From Cryobacterium soli (GTDB taxonomy: Bacteria > Actinomycetota > Actinomycetes > Actinomycetales > Microbacteriaceae), in NCBI RefSeq assembly GCF_003611035.1, contig NZ_CP030033.1, forward strand, positions 3,038,001 to 3,102,000: a stretch of DNA of 64,000 nucleotides, in the 5' to 3' direction. Shown one piece after another: positions 24,994 to 34,087 of the stretch. The position numbers were made by a program, and so were the translations under genes. The notes beneath the pieces were generated by a model. The model worked only from the letters and a program-made list of their open reading frames with translations, was not told where the DNA came from and did not search any database. The stretch's first letter is position 1; the number at the start of each line of letters is the position of its first letter.

Positions 24994-26331
24994 TCAGACC
25001 GGGAGTACCCCGGCCGCGGCCGCGATCGCACGGGCCACCGGCAGCACGTCGTCGGGCAGCGCCCCGGCCGTCACCCGGATGAACGACTCCGGCCGCTCCG
25101 ATGCGAGAAACGGGCTGCCGCCGGCCACCCGGATGCCCGAGGCCGCCAACCGCACGATGGCGTCGCGTTCGTCGGCCACCGGCACCCACGCGTTGATGCC
25201 GTCGGCGCGGGCCAGGGGCAGGCCGAACCCGGTGAGGGCATCCGCCAGCGCCTTCTGCCTCGCGAAGTACACGTGCCGGGCCTCGTTGACCTGCGCCATG
25301 CTCGCGCCGTCGGTGAGCAGCTCGTGCAGGATGGTCTGCAGCATCCGGCTGGTCCAGCCCGGCCCGAGCATGCGGCGGGCCACGATGCGGTCCACGAGCG
25401 CCGCCGGTCCGCCGAGCGCGGCGATGCGCAGGTCGGGCCCGTGCGATTTGGAGTAGCTGCGCACGTGCAGCACCCGCTCGGGCAGCCAACGGCCGAGCGA
25501 CACATCAGGGGAGGTGCTGATGGCGCCGGAGTGGTCGTCCTCGATCACCACGGTGTGCGCCGCGCGGGGGTTGGCGCCCAACAGCCGGGCGAGTTCGGCG
25601 GCGCGGTCGGCCGACATCGACGCGCCAGTGGGGTTGTGCGCCCGGGGCTGCAAAATGACGGCGGCCGGCGACAGCGCGAGCGCCGCCTGGAAGGCGTCCG
25701 GCACGATGCCCTCCGCGTCCACGGCCACGGGTAGCCGTTCGATGCCCATCTGCTCGAGCAGGTCGAAGAACGGCGGGAAGCCGGGGTCTTCGACGATGAC
25801 CCGGTCGCCGAACCTGGCCACCTGCTCAAGGCTGCGCGAGACGGCGTCGAGGGCCCCGTCGACCACCGTGATCGCCTCAGCCGGGTAGGGCCACGAGCCC
25901 GTGAGCACGGTGAGCAGCTCCGGAATCACCGGGAGCGCCTGGTAACTGGGTGTCATGGCCCGCAGGGAGACCCGGGAGAGCGCCGGCCCGAGCGCGGGCA
26001 GCAGGAGCGGGTCCGGGGTACCCCGCGAGAGGTCGATCCGGGCGTCGCTCACGTGCCCGGCCAACGATTGGGTGCGTGCGGGTAGCCAGTGCCGGGACGG
26101 CTCCCGCACGAAAGTGCCGCTGCGGCCCCGGGAGACGATCAGGCCCGCCGACGACAGCGCCTGCCAGGCGTGACTCACCGTGGCCGGGCTCACGCCGAGG
26201 AGTGCGGCGAGGTCGCGCACCGTGGGCAGGCGCTCGCCGGGGGCGAGCCGGCCGGAGCTGATCAGGCGGCCCAGTGCAGCGGCGATACCGGCCGGAGTGG
26301 CCTGTTCGATCGCGTCGAGATAGAGCTGCAT
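24994..26331 (-). CDS. MocR/GntR-type regulator with aminotransferase-like domain
   Basis: 445 residues from ATG 26331 (AGGAAGGA upstream). An N-terminal GntR winged helix (about 10-75; LPTVRDLAALLGVSPATVSHAW) is fused to a fold-type I aminotransferase domain. The PLP lysine is K295 in SYSKSHGPDLR, and HNPTGASMS binds the cofactor phosphate region. MocR proteins sense amines or PLP. It is divergent from the beta-ureidopropionase gene and probably controls the pyrimidine/hydantoin island; a beta-alanine- or ureide-type effector is inferred. The giant antisense frame reaching 28956 is not coding. Confidence 0.9.
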   Translation of the reverse strand: MQLYLDAIEQATPAGIAAALGRLISSGRLAPGERLPTVRDLAALLGVSPATVSHAWQALSSAGLIVSRGRSGTFVREPSRHWLPARTQSLAGHVSDARIDLSRGTPDPLLLPALGPALSRVSLRAMTPSYQALPVIPELLTVLTGSWPYPAEAITVVDGALDAVSRSLEQVARFGDRVIVEDPGFPPFFDLLEQMGIERLPVAVDAEGIVPDAFQAALALSPAAVILQPRAHNPTGASMSADRAAELARLLGANPRAAHTVVIEDDHSGAISTSPDVSLGRWLPERVLHVRSYSKSHGPDLRIAALGGPAALVDRIVARRMLGPGWTSRMLQTILHELLTDGASMAQVNEARHVYFARQKALADALTGFGLPLARADGINAWVPVADERDAIVRLAASGIRVAGGSPFLASERPESFIRVTAGALPDDVLPVARAIAAAAGVLPV

Positions 26332-26350
26332 GGTGTCCTTCCTAGCCCGG

Positions 26351-26399
26351 ATGCTTGCCAAAAAGCATGCCCGAACGACAGGATGATTTACGCATGCGT
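26351..26399. promoter_or_regulatory. Candidate MocR operators in the divergent spacer
   Basis: An inverted repeat ATGCTT-gccaaa-AAGCAT (26351-26368) and a perfect 10-bp palindrome ACGCATGCGT (26390-26399) sit in the AT-rich spacer between the MocR gene and the catabolic operon. Confidence 0.4.
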
Positions 26400-26568
26400 C
26401 ATATGAAGAAACAGAACAGAAATGTTTACGTCGAATAATAACAAAACCGGACACCGTAATGTGGCTCGATCTCGACAGGCTCTTCCCCGTATGGCTCGCC
26501 CATAAAGCGATGTCTTGCTCTCTTGCTGACGAGGTTCCCACCGTGTGAGACCCAGTGGAGGCAAGAGC

Positions 26569-27447
26569 ATGAGCACTGACCCATCCAGACTCGGCACATC
26601 CAACATCGTGCGAGCGGCAATCACCCAGACCACGTGGACGGGGGATATCGACTCGATGCTCGATAAGCACGAGAAGTTCGCCCGCGATGCGGCCGCCGAC
26701 GGCGCCCAAGTCATCTGCTTCCAGGAGCTGTTCTACGGCCCCTACTTCGGCATCACCGAAGACGCCAAGTACTACGACTACGCGGAGCCCGCCGACGGCC
26801 CCATCGTGCAACGCTTCGCCAAGCTGGCCAAGGAACTGAACCTGGTCATGGTGCTCCCCATCTACGAGGAGGAGCAGCCCGGCGTGTACTACAACACGGC
26901 CGTGGTGGTGGATGCCGACGGCACCATACTCGGCAAGTACCGTAAGCACCACATCCCCCACCTCGACAAGTTCTGGGAGAAGTTCTACTTCCGTCCCGGC
27001 AACCTCGGCTACCCCGTCTTCAACACCGCCGTCGGACCGATCGGTGTTTACATCTGCTACGACCGGCACTTCCCGGAGGGCTGGCGGGAGCTGGGCCTGA
27101 ACGGCGCGCAGATCGTGTTCAACCCCAATGCCACCAAGCCGGGGCTGTCGAACCGGCTCTGGGAGATCGAGCAGCCGGCCGCCGCCGCCGCGAACGGATA
27201 CTTCGTAGCCGCGCCCAACAGGGTGGGCCGGGAGGACAACGAATACGGCGAGCTCGCCGTGACGTTCTACGGCACCAGCCAGTTCGTCGACCCGCAGGGC
27301 AACTACGTGGGCGCACTCGGCAGCGGCACCGACGAGGAGGTCGTGATCCGCGACCTCGACCTCGGCATGATCCGCCAAGTGCGCAACAACTGGCAGTTCT
27401 ACCGGGACCGCCGCCCGGAGTCCTACACCTCGATCCCCAAGCCGTAG
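26569..27447 (+). CDS. Nitrilase-family N-carbamoyl-beta-alanine amidohydrolase (beta-ureidopropionase)
   Basis: 292 residues from ATG 26569 (GGAGG 7 bases upstream). The carbon-nitrogen hydrolase triad is E53 (CFQELF), K126 (KYRKHHIPH) and C163 (ICYDRHFPEG). The sequence around KFWEKFYFRPGN matches the N-carbamoyl-beta-alanine/putrescine branch. It hydrolyses N-carbamoyl-beta-alanine to beta-alanine, CO2 and NH3, the third step of reductive pyrimidine degradation. It is the first gene of the island, followed by dihydropyrimidinase, which makes its substrate. Confidence 0.88.
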   Translation: MSTDPSRLGTSNIVRAAITQTTWTGDIDSMLDKHEKFARDAAADGAQVICFQELFYGPYFGITEDAKYYDYAEPADGPIVQRFAKLAKELNLVMVLPIYEEEQPGVYYNTAVVVDADGTILGKYRKHHIPHLDKFWEKFYFRPGNLGYPVFNTAVGPIGVYICYDRHFPEGWRELGLNGAQIVFNPNATKPGLSNRLWEIEQPAAAAANGYFVAAPNRVGREDNEYGELAVTFYGTSQFVDPQGNYVGALGSGTDEEVVIRDLDLGMIRQVRNNWQFYRDRRPESYTSIPKP

Positions 27448-27460
27448 CCGCAGCCGTCGC

Positions 27461-27600
27461 TCAGTCTCGAGACCCGGCCATACGTTGGTCGAGCTTGTCG
27501 ACGCCGTACTGAGCTTGTCGAAGTAGACCCCGCGACCCGGCCTACGTTCCGAGAACGGCTCACGAGGTCTCGACAGGCTCGATCGACGACGTGGTGACGA
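27461..27600. repeat. Dispersed palindromic repeat copy R1
   Basis: Contains GGTCGAGCTTGTCGACG, a second GAGCTTGTCGA, and, after GCCTACGTTCCGAGAACGG, the opposite arm GGTCTCGACAGGCTCGA. The central GCCTACGTTC...ACGGCTCACGA segment is shared with the copy at 35474-35547. Confidence 0.75.
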
Positions 27601-27633
27601 CCGCAGACGAACTAACGAACAGGAGAACCACTC

Positions 27634-29067
27634 ATGAAGACCCTGATCAAGAACGGCACCGTGGTCAATTCCACGGGCACGGCCATGGCGGATGTGCTCA
27701 TCGACGGCGAGAAAATCGCCGCGGTGCTCGCCCCCGGCTCCACCCTGCTCGGCTTCGACATCGAGCGGAACGTCGACACCGTCATCGACGCCGCCGGCAA
27801 GTACGTGATCCCCGGCGGCATCGACGCGCACACCCACATGCAGATGCCGTTCGGCGGTACCGAGGCCAGCGACACCTTCGAGACCGGCACCCGCGCCGCC
27901 GCCTGGGGCGGCACCACGAGCATCGTCGACTTCGTGGTGCAGTACGCCGGCGAGAACGTGCTCGACCAATACGCCGCCTGGCAGGACAAGGCCCGCGGCG
28001 AGTGCGCCATCGACTACGGCTTCCACCAGATCCTCTCCGACGTGCAGGACTCCTCCCTCGTCGCGATGGACGAGCTCGTCAACGAGGGCGTCTCCAGCTT
28101 CAAACTCTTCATGGCCTACAAGGGTGTGTTTCTCTCCGACGACGGCCAGATCGTCAAGGCCATGCAGAAGGCAGCCAGCAACGGCAGCATGATCATGATG
28201 CACGCCGAGAACGGCAGCGTCATCGACCTGCTCGTGCAGCAGGCCATCGCCGCCGGCAACACCACGCCGTACTATCACGGCCTCACCCGCCCCTGGCAGG
28301 CCGAGGAGGAAGCCACCCACCGGGCCATCATGCTCGCCAACCTCACCGGGGCACCGCTCTACGTCGTGCACGTGAGCGCCAAGCAGGCCGTCGAGCAGAT
28401 CGCCATCGCCCGCGACCGCGGCCAGAACGTGTTCGGCGAGACCTGCCCGCAGTATCTCTACCTCTCTCTGGAAGACCAGCTCGGTGCCCAGAGCGAGGAA
28501 TGGGGAACCTTCGAGGGCGCGAAGTGGGTGTGCTCCACTCCCTTGCGCTCCAAGGCCGAGGGCCACCAGCACCACATGTGGCAGAGCCTGCGCACCAACG
28601 ACATCCAGATGGTCTCCACCGACCACTGCCCGTTCTGCATGAAGGGTCAGAAGGACATGGGCCTGACCGACTTCTCTAAGATCCCCAACGGCATCGGCTC
28701 GGTCGAACACCGGATGGACCTTCTGTACCAGGGCGTGGTCGACAAGCAGATCTCCCTCGAGCGCTGGGTGGAGGTCACCTCCACCACCCCGGCGCGCATG
28801 TTCGGCATGTACGGCCAGAAGGGCGTCATCCAGCCCGGCGCCGACGGCGACGTGGTGATCTACGACCCGAACGGGCACACGTCCATCGGAGTGGGCAAGA
28901 CCCACCACATGAACATGGACTACTCGGCCTGGGAAGGCTACGAGATCGACGGCCACGTCGACACCGTGCTCTCTCGCGGCAAGGTCGTCATCGACGACAA
29001 CACCTACCTCGGCGCCAAGGGCGATGGCAAGTACATCAAACGCGGCCTCAGCCAGTACCTGATCTAG
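27634..29067 (+). CDS. hydA: Dihydropyrimidinase / D-hydantoinase
   Basis: 477 residues, with AGGAGA 7 bases before the ATG. It opens dihydrouracil, dihydrothymine or hydantoin rings to the N-carbamoyl amino acid. Cyclic amidohydrolase fold: metal-binding H66 and H68 in DAHTHMQMPFGG, K157 in FKLFMAYKG as the carbamylated bridging lysine, further histidines in MMHAENG and VVHVSAK, and the aspartate in STDHCPF. The length is normal for the family. The next gene starts 8 bases after the stop, so the operon continues. Confidence 0.95.
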   Translation: MKTLIKNGTVVNSTGTAMADVLIDGEKIAAVLAPGSTLLGFDIERNVDTVIDAAGKYVIPGGIDAHTHMQMPFGGTEASDTFETGTRAAAWGGTTSIVDFVVQYAGENVLDQYAAWQDKARGECAIDYGFHQILSDVQDSSLVAMDELVNEGVSSFKLFMAYKGVFLSDDGQIVKAMQKAASNGSMIMMHAENGSVIDLLVQQAIAAGNTTPYYHGLTRPWQAEEEATHRAIMLANLTGAPLYVVHVSAKQAVEQIAIARDRGQNVFGETCPQYLYLSLEDQLGAQSEEWGTFEGAKWVCSTPLRSKAEGHQHHMWQSLRTNDIQMVSTDHCPFCMKGQKDMGLTDFSKIPNGIGSVEHRMDLLYQGVVDKQISLERWVEVTSTTPARMFGMYGQKGVIQPGADGDVVIYDPNGHTSIGVGKTHHMNMDYSAWEGYEIDGHVDTVLSRGKVVIDDNTYLGAKGDGKYIKRGLSQYLI

Positions 29068-29075
29068 GGGACACC

Positions 29076-30092
29076 ATGGACTTCGGCGCAGTACTCCAGA
29101 CCAACCCGCCCTCGGCGCGCACCGTGCAGCTGGCCGTGTTGGCCGAGAACCACGGCTTCAGCCACGTGTGGACCTTCGACTCGCATCTGCTCTGGCAGGA
29201 ACCGTATGTGATCTACAGCAAGATCCTTGCCGAGACCCGCAAGGTGATCGTGGGGCCCATGGTCACCAACCCGGCCACCCGGGACTGGACCGTCACGGCC
29301 TCCACCTACGCCACCCTCAACGAGATGTACGGCAACCGCACGATTTGTGGCATCGGCCGCGGTGACTCCGCGGTGCGGGTCACCAACGGCCGACCCAGCA
29401 CGCTGAAGACCCTGCGCGAGTCGATCCACGTCATCCGCGAGCTCGCCAACTCCCGGTCGGTCGAATACAACGGCGCCACCCTGCAATTCCCCTGGAGCCA
29501 GGGCTCTACCCTCGACGTGTGGGTGGCCGCCTACGGCCCGCTCGCGCTCAAGCTCACCGGCGAGGTCGGTGACGGCTTCATCCTGCAGATGGCCGACCTC
29601 GACGTGGCCGAGTGGATGATCAAGACCGTGCGCACCGCCGCCACCAACGTGGGCCGCGACCCCGACGCGATCAAGTTCTGCGTGGCCGCGCCCATGCACA
29701 TCGGCGACGACTGGCAGCACATGCGCGACCAGAACCGCTGGTTCGGCGGCATGGTCGGCAACCACGTCGCCGACATCGTGGAGAAATATGGGGAGGGCTC
29801 CGCAGTGCCCAAGGCCCTCACCGATTACATCAAAGGCCGCGAGGGCTACGACTACAACGAGCACGGCCGCGCCGGCAACACCCACACCGACTTCGTGCCC
29901 GATGAGATCGTCGACAGGTTCTGCCTGCTCGGCCCCGCCGAAGCGCACATCGAGAAGCTCAAGGCCCTCAAGGAGCTCGGCGTCGACCAGTTCGCCGGCT
30001 ACCTGCAGCACGACAACAAAGAGGAGACGCTGCGGGTCTACGGCGAGACCGTGATCCCCGCCCTCGCCGACCACATCACGGCCAAGGCATGA
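29076..30092 (+). CDS. LLM-class oxidoreductase, hydantoinase-linked (F420-dependent family)
   Basis: 338 residues with the luciferase-like TIM-barrel pattern: LAENHGFSHVWTFDSHLLW, VGPMVTNPATRDW, GIGRGDSAVRV and VAAYGPLALKLTGEVGDG. It is closest by eye to the group annotated as F420-dependent oxidoreductases found beside hydantoinases. Some group members may use FMN instead. Its placement directly after dihydropyrimidinase suggests redox chemistry on a pyrimidine or hydantoin substrate. The fbiA region in this window makes F420 use plausible. Its 3' end overlaps the permease start (ATGA). Confidence 0.85.
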   Translation: MDFGAVLQTNPPSARTVQLAVLAENHGFSHVWTFDSHLLWQEPYVIYSKILAETRKVIVGPMVTNPATRDWTVTASTYATLNEMYGNRTICGIGRGDSAVRVTNGRPSTLKTLRESIHVIRELANSRSVEYNGATLQFPWSQGSTLDVWVAAYGPLALKLTGEVGDGFILQMADLDVAEWMIKTVRTAATNVGRDPDAIKFCVAAPMHIGDDWQHMRDQNRWFGGMVGNHVADIVEKYGEGSAVPKALTDYIKGREGYDYNEHGRAGNTHTDFVPDEIVDRFCLLGPAEAHIEKLKALKELGVDQFAGYLQHDNKEETLRVYGETVIPALADHITAKA

Positions 30093-31033
30093 CCCAGGCC
30101 GGCTCCGTCAGCACCGCCCCGGCGAGGGCGACCACTGCGCCGCGCGGCCGGTCCTGGCTGGCCCAGGGGATGCCGCGGCGCATCCTGGTGGGCGCGCTCG
30201 GTGTGCTCGCCCTCGCACTGCTCTGGGAGCTCTATATCTTCCTCGGCCCGGCCGACGGGGTGATTGTGGGCGGCGTCACCGTGCTGCCGCGGGCCAGCGA
30301 GATGGCCATGCCGCACCTCTGGGTCATGCTCGAACGCGTCCTCGAGCCGGTCACCGGCAGCTCCAGCGCGGTCCCGATGTGGCAGGCCGTGCTCGAAGCC
30401 GCCCTGTTCACGCTCGGTATCGCCGCGGTCGGCTGGCTCGTCGGTGTCACGGTGGGCCTCGCGCTCGCGCTGCTCATGCAGCGGTTCAAACTGGCCGAAT
30501 CGGCCATCCTGCCCTGGATCATCCTCAGCCAGACCGTGCCGCTGATCGCCCTCGCCCCGCTGGTGCGGCGCTGGGGTGCGCAGATCGAGTTCGGTGCCTT
30601 CACCTGGGAGAACTGGATGTCGGTGGCGTTGATCGCCTCCTACCTCGCCTTCTTCCCGGTCTCGATCGGCGCGCTCAAGGGCCTCGGCTCACCCGACGCC
30701 AACCACGTTGACCTCATGCACTGCTACGCGGTGGGCTGGTGGAAGACGCTCTGGCGGCTGCGCCTGCCGGCCAGTGTCGGCTACCTGCTGCCCGCCCTCC
30801 GCCTCGCCGCGGCCAGCGCCGTGATCGGCAGCGTCGTCGCCGAGGTGTCCATCGGCCTGCGCGGCGGCATCGGCCGGCTCATCGTCGAATACGCCGGCGC
30901 CGCCGGCAGCGACCCGGGCAAACCCTGGGCCCCCATCTTCGGGTCGGTGCTTGTCGGCCTCGTGGCCGCCGGGTTCGTCGGCCTTATCTCACTGTTCCTA
31001 CGTCGATTCCGCAGGGGAGAGGTGGCCGCATGA
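30089..31033 (+). CDS. ABC transporter permease (NMT1/Thi5-associated importer)
   Basis: 314 residues with about six membrane helices and the binding-protein-dependent transport motif (EAA-like loop around [42 protein letters not shown]). It belongs to the SsuC/TauC/ThiX-like permeases. It overlaps both the upstream oxidoreductase and the downstream ATPase by four bases, a tightly coupled operon. Probable cargo is a pyrimidine or related cyclic ureide, by context. Confidence 0.9.
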   Translation: MTQAGSVSTAPARATTAPRGRSWLAQGMPRRILVGALGVLALALLWELYIFLGPADGVIVGGVTVLPRASEMAMPHLWVMLERVLEPVTGSSSAVPMWQAVLEAALFTLGIAAVGWLVGVTVGLALALLMQRFKLAESAILPWIILSQTVPLIALAPLVRRWGAQIEFGAFTWENWMSVALIASYLAFFPVSIGALKGLGSPDANHVDLMHCYAVGWWKTLWRLRLPASVGYLLPALRLAAASAVIGSVVAEVSIGLRGGIGRLIVEYAGAAGSDPGKPWAPIFGSVLVGLVAAGFVGLISLFLRRFRRGEVAA

Positions 31034-31857
31034 CCACGGCAGCACTACCGGTACAGCACGCCGTGGAGGTGCACGCGGTCAGCCGCGTCTTCGCCGGCCG
31101 CAAGGGCGCATCCGTCACGGCACTGGATGCGGTGAGCCTCACCGTCGCCCCCGGCGAGTTCGTGTCGTTGATCGGGCCCTCCGGCTGCGGCAAGAGCACC
31201 CTGCTGCGGCTCATCGCCGACCTCGACACCCCCACCGACGGCTCCATCGAGGTGTTCGGCAAGAGCGCCAGGCAGGCCCGCATCGACCAGGACTACGGCA
31301 TCGCGTTCCAGCAGGCCGGTCTGCTGCCCTGGCGCACGGTGGCCGGCAACATCGAACTTCCCCTCGAACTGCACGGCACCGGCAAGGCCGCCCGCCGCGA
31401 GCGGGCCACCGAACTGATCGAGCTCGTGGGCCTGAGCGACTTCGCCGGGCACTACCCCGACCAGCTCTCCGGCGGCATGCAGCAGCGCGTGGCGATCGCC
31501 CGGGCGCTGGCCGAGAGCCCGAGCCTGCTATTGATGGACGAACCGTTCGGCGCCCTCGACGAGATGACCCGGGAGCGCATGCAGAACGAGCTCGTGCGCA
31601 TCTGCGCCGAGACCAGCGCCGCCGTGGTCTTCGTCACCCACTCCATCCCGGAGGCCGTGTTCCTCTCCAACCGGGTGGTGGTGATGTCGCCTAGGCCTGG
31701 CCGCATCCGCGACGTGCTCAGCGTCAACCTCGGCCGCATGAGCGACCGCGGCGAGAACCTGCGTGAAGACGAGGACTTCTTCCACTCGGTCAGCCAGGTG
31801 CGGGAGCTGCTGCACGGCGCCACCCCCACCGGGGCGCGCGGGGTCGAGACGCGATGA
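31030..31857 (+). CDS. ABC transporter ATP-binding protein
   Basis: 275 residues from ATG 31030, overlapping the previous stop; the longer frame to 30739 is a shadow. Walker [11 protein letters not shown]-loop [13 protein letters not shown], signature [15 protein letters not shown], Walker [13 protein letters not shown] and H-loop VTHSI are all intact. It is of the SsuB/TauB-like class, energising the two permeases around it. Confidence 0.95.
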   Translation: MTTAALPVQHAVEVHAVSRVFAGRKGASVTALDAVSLTVAPGEFVSLIGPSGCGKSTLLRLIADLDTPTDGSIEVFGKSARQARIDQDYGIAFQQAGLLPWRTVAGNIELPLELHGTGKAARRERATELIELVGLSDFAGHYPDQLSGGMQQRVAIARALAESPSLLLMDEPFGALDEMTRERMQNELVRICAETSAAVVFVTHSIPEAVFLSNRVVVMSPRPGRIRDVLSVNLGRMSDRGENLREDEDFFHSVSQVRELLHGATPTGARGVETR

Positions 31858-32684
31858 GCGCCGGGGCGAGCACCAGTGTGGCGGCTCCGGCAGCCGCCGG
31901 GCCGGCGCGCCAGGGAGCCTCGCGCTCCGGCCTGGCCCGTACGGTGCTGCCGCCGGTGCTGCTCGGACTCATCGCGATCCTGCTCTGGCAGGGCGCCGTC
32001 ACGGTGCTGGCGATCAAGCCGTTCATCCTGCCCGGCCCGTTCGCGATCGGTGAGCAGTTCACGGCCAACCTGCAGAACGTGGTGAATGGCATGGTCGTCA
32101 CGGGCCGCAACGCTCTGATTGGGCTGGTGCTCGGCGCGATCGTCGGCGTGCTGCTGGCCATCCTCTCGGCCCTCGTGCGGGTGTTCGACGAGATGACCGC
32201 GCCCGTCGTGGCGGCCTTCGCGGTGGTGCCCATCGTGGCGCTGGCGCCCGTGCTCTACACGATGTTCGGGGCCAACGCCGAGACCGCCCGGCAGCTCGTG
32301 GCCGCGCTGGCGGTGTTCGTGCCGGTGTACTTCAACACTCTCAAGGGCCTGCGCATGGTGCGCCCGGTGCACCGCGACCTGATGCGCTCCTACGCCGCCT
32401 CGAGCTGGCAGGCCACCAAGACCGTCACCCTGCCCACCGCGGTGCCGTTCGTGTTCACGGGCCTGCGCATAGCGTCGTCGCTGGCCGTGATCTCCGCCCT
32501 CATCGCCGAGTACTTCGGCGGCCCCGTCGGCGGCCTCGGCAAGTCGATCACCTCCGCGGCCTCCAGCAGCAACTATGGGCTGGCCTGGGCGTACGTGCTC
32601 GGCTCCATCATCCTCGGCCTCCTCTTCTACTGCGCGGCGCTCGGCCTGGAGAAACTGGTCAGCCGCCGCGCCCCCACCGCCTGA
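31854..32684 (+). CDS. Second ABC transporter permease
   Basis: 276 residues with about six membrane helices and the EAA-like loop KGLRMVRPVHRDLMRSYAASSWQATKTVTLPTAVPFVFTGL. It overlaps the ATPase stop (ATGA). It would form a heterodimer with the product of the 30089 gene, giving a two-permease importer. Homologues sit beside pyrimidine or thiamine-precursor pathways. Confidence 0.92.
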   Translation: MSAGASTSVAAPAAAGPARQGASRSGLARTVLPPVLLGLIAILLWQGAVTVLAIKPFILPGPFAIGEQFTANLQNVVNGMVVTGRNALIGLVLGAIVGVLLAILSALVRVFDEMTAPVVAAFAVVPIVALAPVLYTMFGANAETARQLVAALAVFVPVYFNTLKGLRMVRPVHRDLMRSYAASSWQATKTVTLPTAVPFVFTGLRIASSLAVISALIAEYFGGPVGGLGKSITSAASSSNYGLAWAYVLGSIILGLLFYCAALGLEKLVSRRAPTA

Positions 32685-32848
32685 GCCCCGCCCAGGCCCA
32701 CACCCGTCCGACACACCAGGTCGGTCACCCCGCATCACCCACCGCAGTACCAAACGCAGTACCGGCAGCACCAGCACCATCCGTTACCCGCCTTGCAGCA
32801 TGACCCCCCGCAGCAGCACCCCGCAGCAGTACTACTCAGGAGGAACCC

Positions 32849-34000
32849 ATGAAACACAGCACACGATGGCTCACGACGGCCGGCGCCATCGCCGCGGCCG
32901 GCGCACTCGTCCTCTCCGGATGCAGCGCCTCCAACGACACCGCCTCGACCGATGACTCCGCAGGCGGCGAGCTGACACCCGTGACCCTGCAGTTGCAGTG
33001 GGTGGCCCAGGCCCAGTTCGCCGGCTACTACGCCGCCGTCGACCAGGGCTACTACGAAGACGAAGGCCTCGACGTCACCATCGAGGAGGGCGGCGCCGAC
33101 ATCGTGCCGCAGGACGTCCTCGCGTCCGGCGACGTGGACTACGCCATCTCCTGGGTGCCCAAGGTGCTCGGCTCGATCGAGCAGGGCGCCAACATCACCG
33201 ACGTGGCGCAGATCTTCGAGCGCAGCGCCACCACCCAGATCTCGTTCAAGGACAAGAACATCACCAGCCCGGCCGACCTCAAGGGCAAGAACGTCGGCAG
33301 CTGGGGTTACGGCAACGAGTGGGAGCTCTTCGCCGGCATGCAGAAGGACGGCGTCGAGGTGGGCGACATCAGCCTCGTGCAGCAGGCCTTCGACATGAAC
33401 GCCTTCCTGGCCGGCGACATCGACGCGGCCCAGGCCATGACGTACAACGAGTACGCCCAGGTGCTGGAAACCATCAACCCCGCCACCGGCGAGCTCTACC
33501 AGCCCGAGGACCTCAACGTCATCGACTGGAACGACGAGGGCACCGCGATGCTCCAGGACGCGATCTGGGCCAACACCGACAAGCTCGCCGACGACGAGGC
33601 CTACGCCGATCAGACGGTGAAGTTCATCAAGGCCTCCATCAAGGGCTGGATCTACGCCGCCCAGAACCCGGAAGACGCCGCGACCATCGTGGCCGACGCC
33701 GGTTCTGCCTTGCCCGCCGGACACCAGCTCTGGATGACCAACGAGGTCAGCAAGCTGATCTTCCCGTCCACGAACGGCGTCGGCCTGATCGACGAGGCGG
33801 CGTGGGCCAACACGGTCGACATCGCGATGAACACGAAGAACGAAACCGGTGCCACCATCATCACCACAGACCCGCCCGAAAGCGCATACTCCAACGAGTA
33901 CGTGCAGAAGGCTCTGGATGAACTCACCGCGGAGGGAGTCGACGTCATGGGCGCCGACTGGACTCCGACCGACGTCACCCTGAAGGAGGGCGGCGAGTAG
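32849..34000 (+). CDS. NMT1/Thi5-like ABC substrate-binding lipoprotein
   Basis: 383 residues with a CAGGAGGAACCC Shine-Dalgarno. The signal peptide ends in LVLSGC (lipidated C25). The mature protein has the NMT1/Thi5-like pattern: VTLQLQWVAQAQFAGYYAAVDQGYYEDEGLDVTI, then DLKGKNVGSWGYGNEWELFAG. Relatives bind pyrimidines (thiamine precursors), riboflavin or other heterocycles, which fits pyrimidine import for this operon. The 164-base gap before it has no gene but holds repeated CAGTAC words. Confidence 0.92.
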   Translation: MKHSTRWLTTAGAIAAAGALVLSGCSASNDTASTDDSAGGELTPVTLQLQWVAQAQFAGYYAAVDQGYYEDEGLDVTIEEGGADIVPQDVLASGDVDYAISWVPKVLGSIEQGANITDVAQIFERSATTQISFKDKNITSPADLKGKNVGSWGYGNEWELFAGMQKDGVEVGDISLVQQAFDMNAFLAGDIDAAQAMTYNEYAQVLETINPATGELYQPEDLNVIDWNDEGTAMLQDAIWANTDKLADDEAYADQTVKFIKASIKGWIYAAQNPEDAATIVADAGSALPAGHQLWMTNEVSKLIFPSTNGVGLIDEAAWANTVDIAMNTKNETGATIITTDPPESAYSNEYVQKALDELTAEGVDVMGADWTPTDVTLKEGGE

Positions 34001-34009
34001 AACAACCCC

Positions 34010-34041
34010 GACCGGGCGGCGGCACACCCCGCCGCCCGGTC
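34010..34041 (+). terminator. Perfect 13-bp hairpin after the substrate-binding gene
   Basis: GACCGGGCGGCGG (34010-34022) pairs perfectly with 34029-34041 around a 6-base loop, 9 bases after the stop. No U-run follows. It may reduce read-through into the aminotransferase gene or stabilise the upstream mRNA. Confidence 0.7.
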
Positions 34042-34087
34042 ACCACCGCCCCGCCTGTGCGGGGCAGAAGCGAAGGAACAAAGCATC

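Noticed and set aside
26332..28956. Antisense extension of the MocR frame (total frame 1320 residues)
   Set aside because: It lies opposite the ureidopropionase and hydantoinase genes, whose catalytic motifs are intact. High GC leaves the opposite frame open by chance; the real MocR start is at 26331 with a Shine-Dalgarno.
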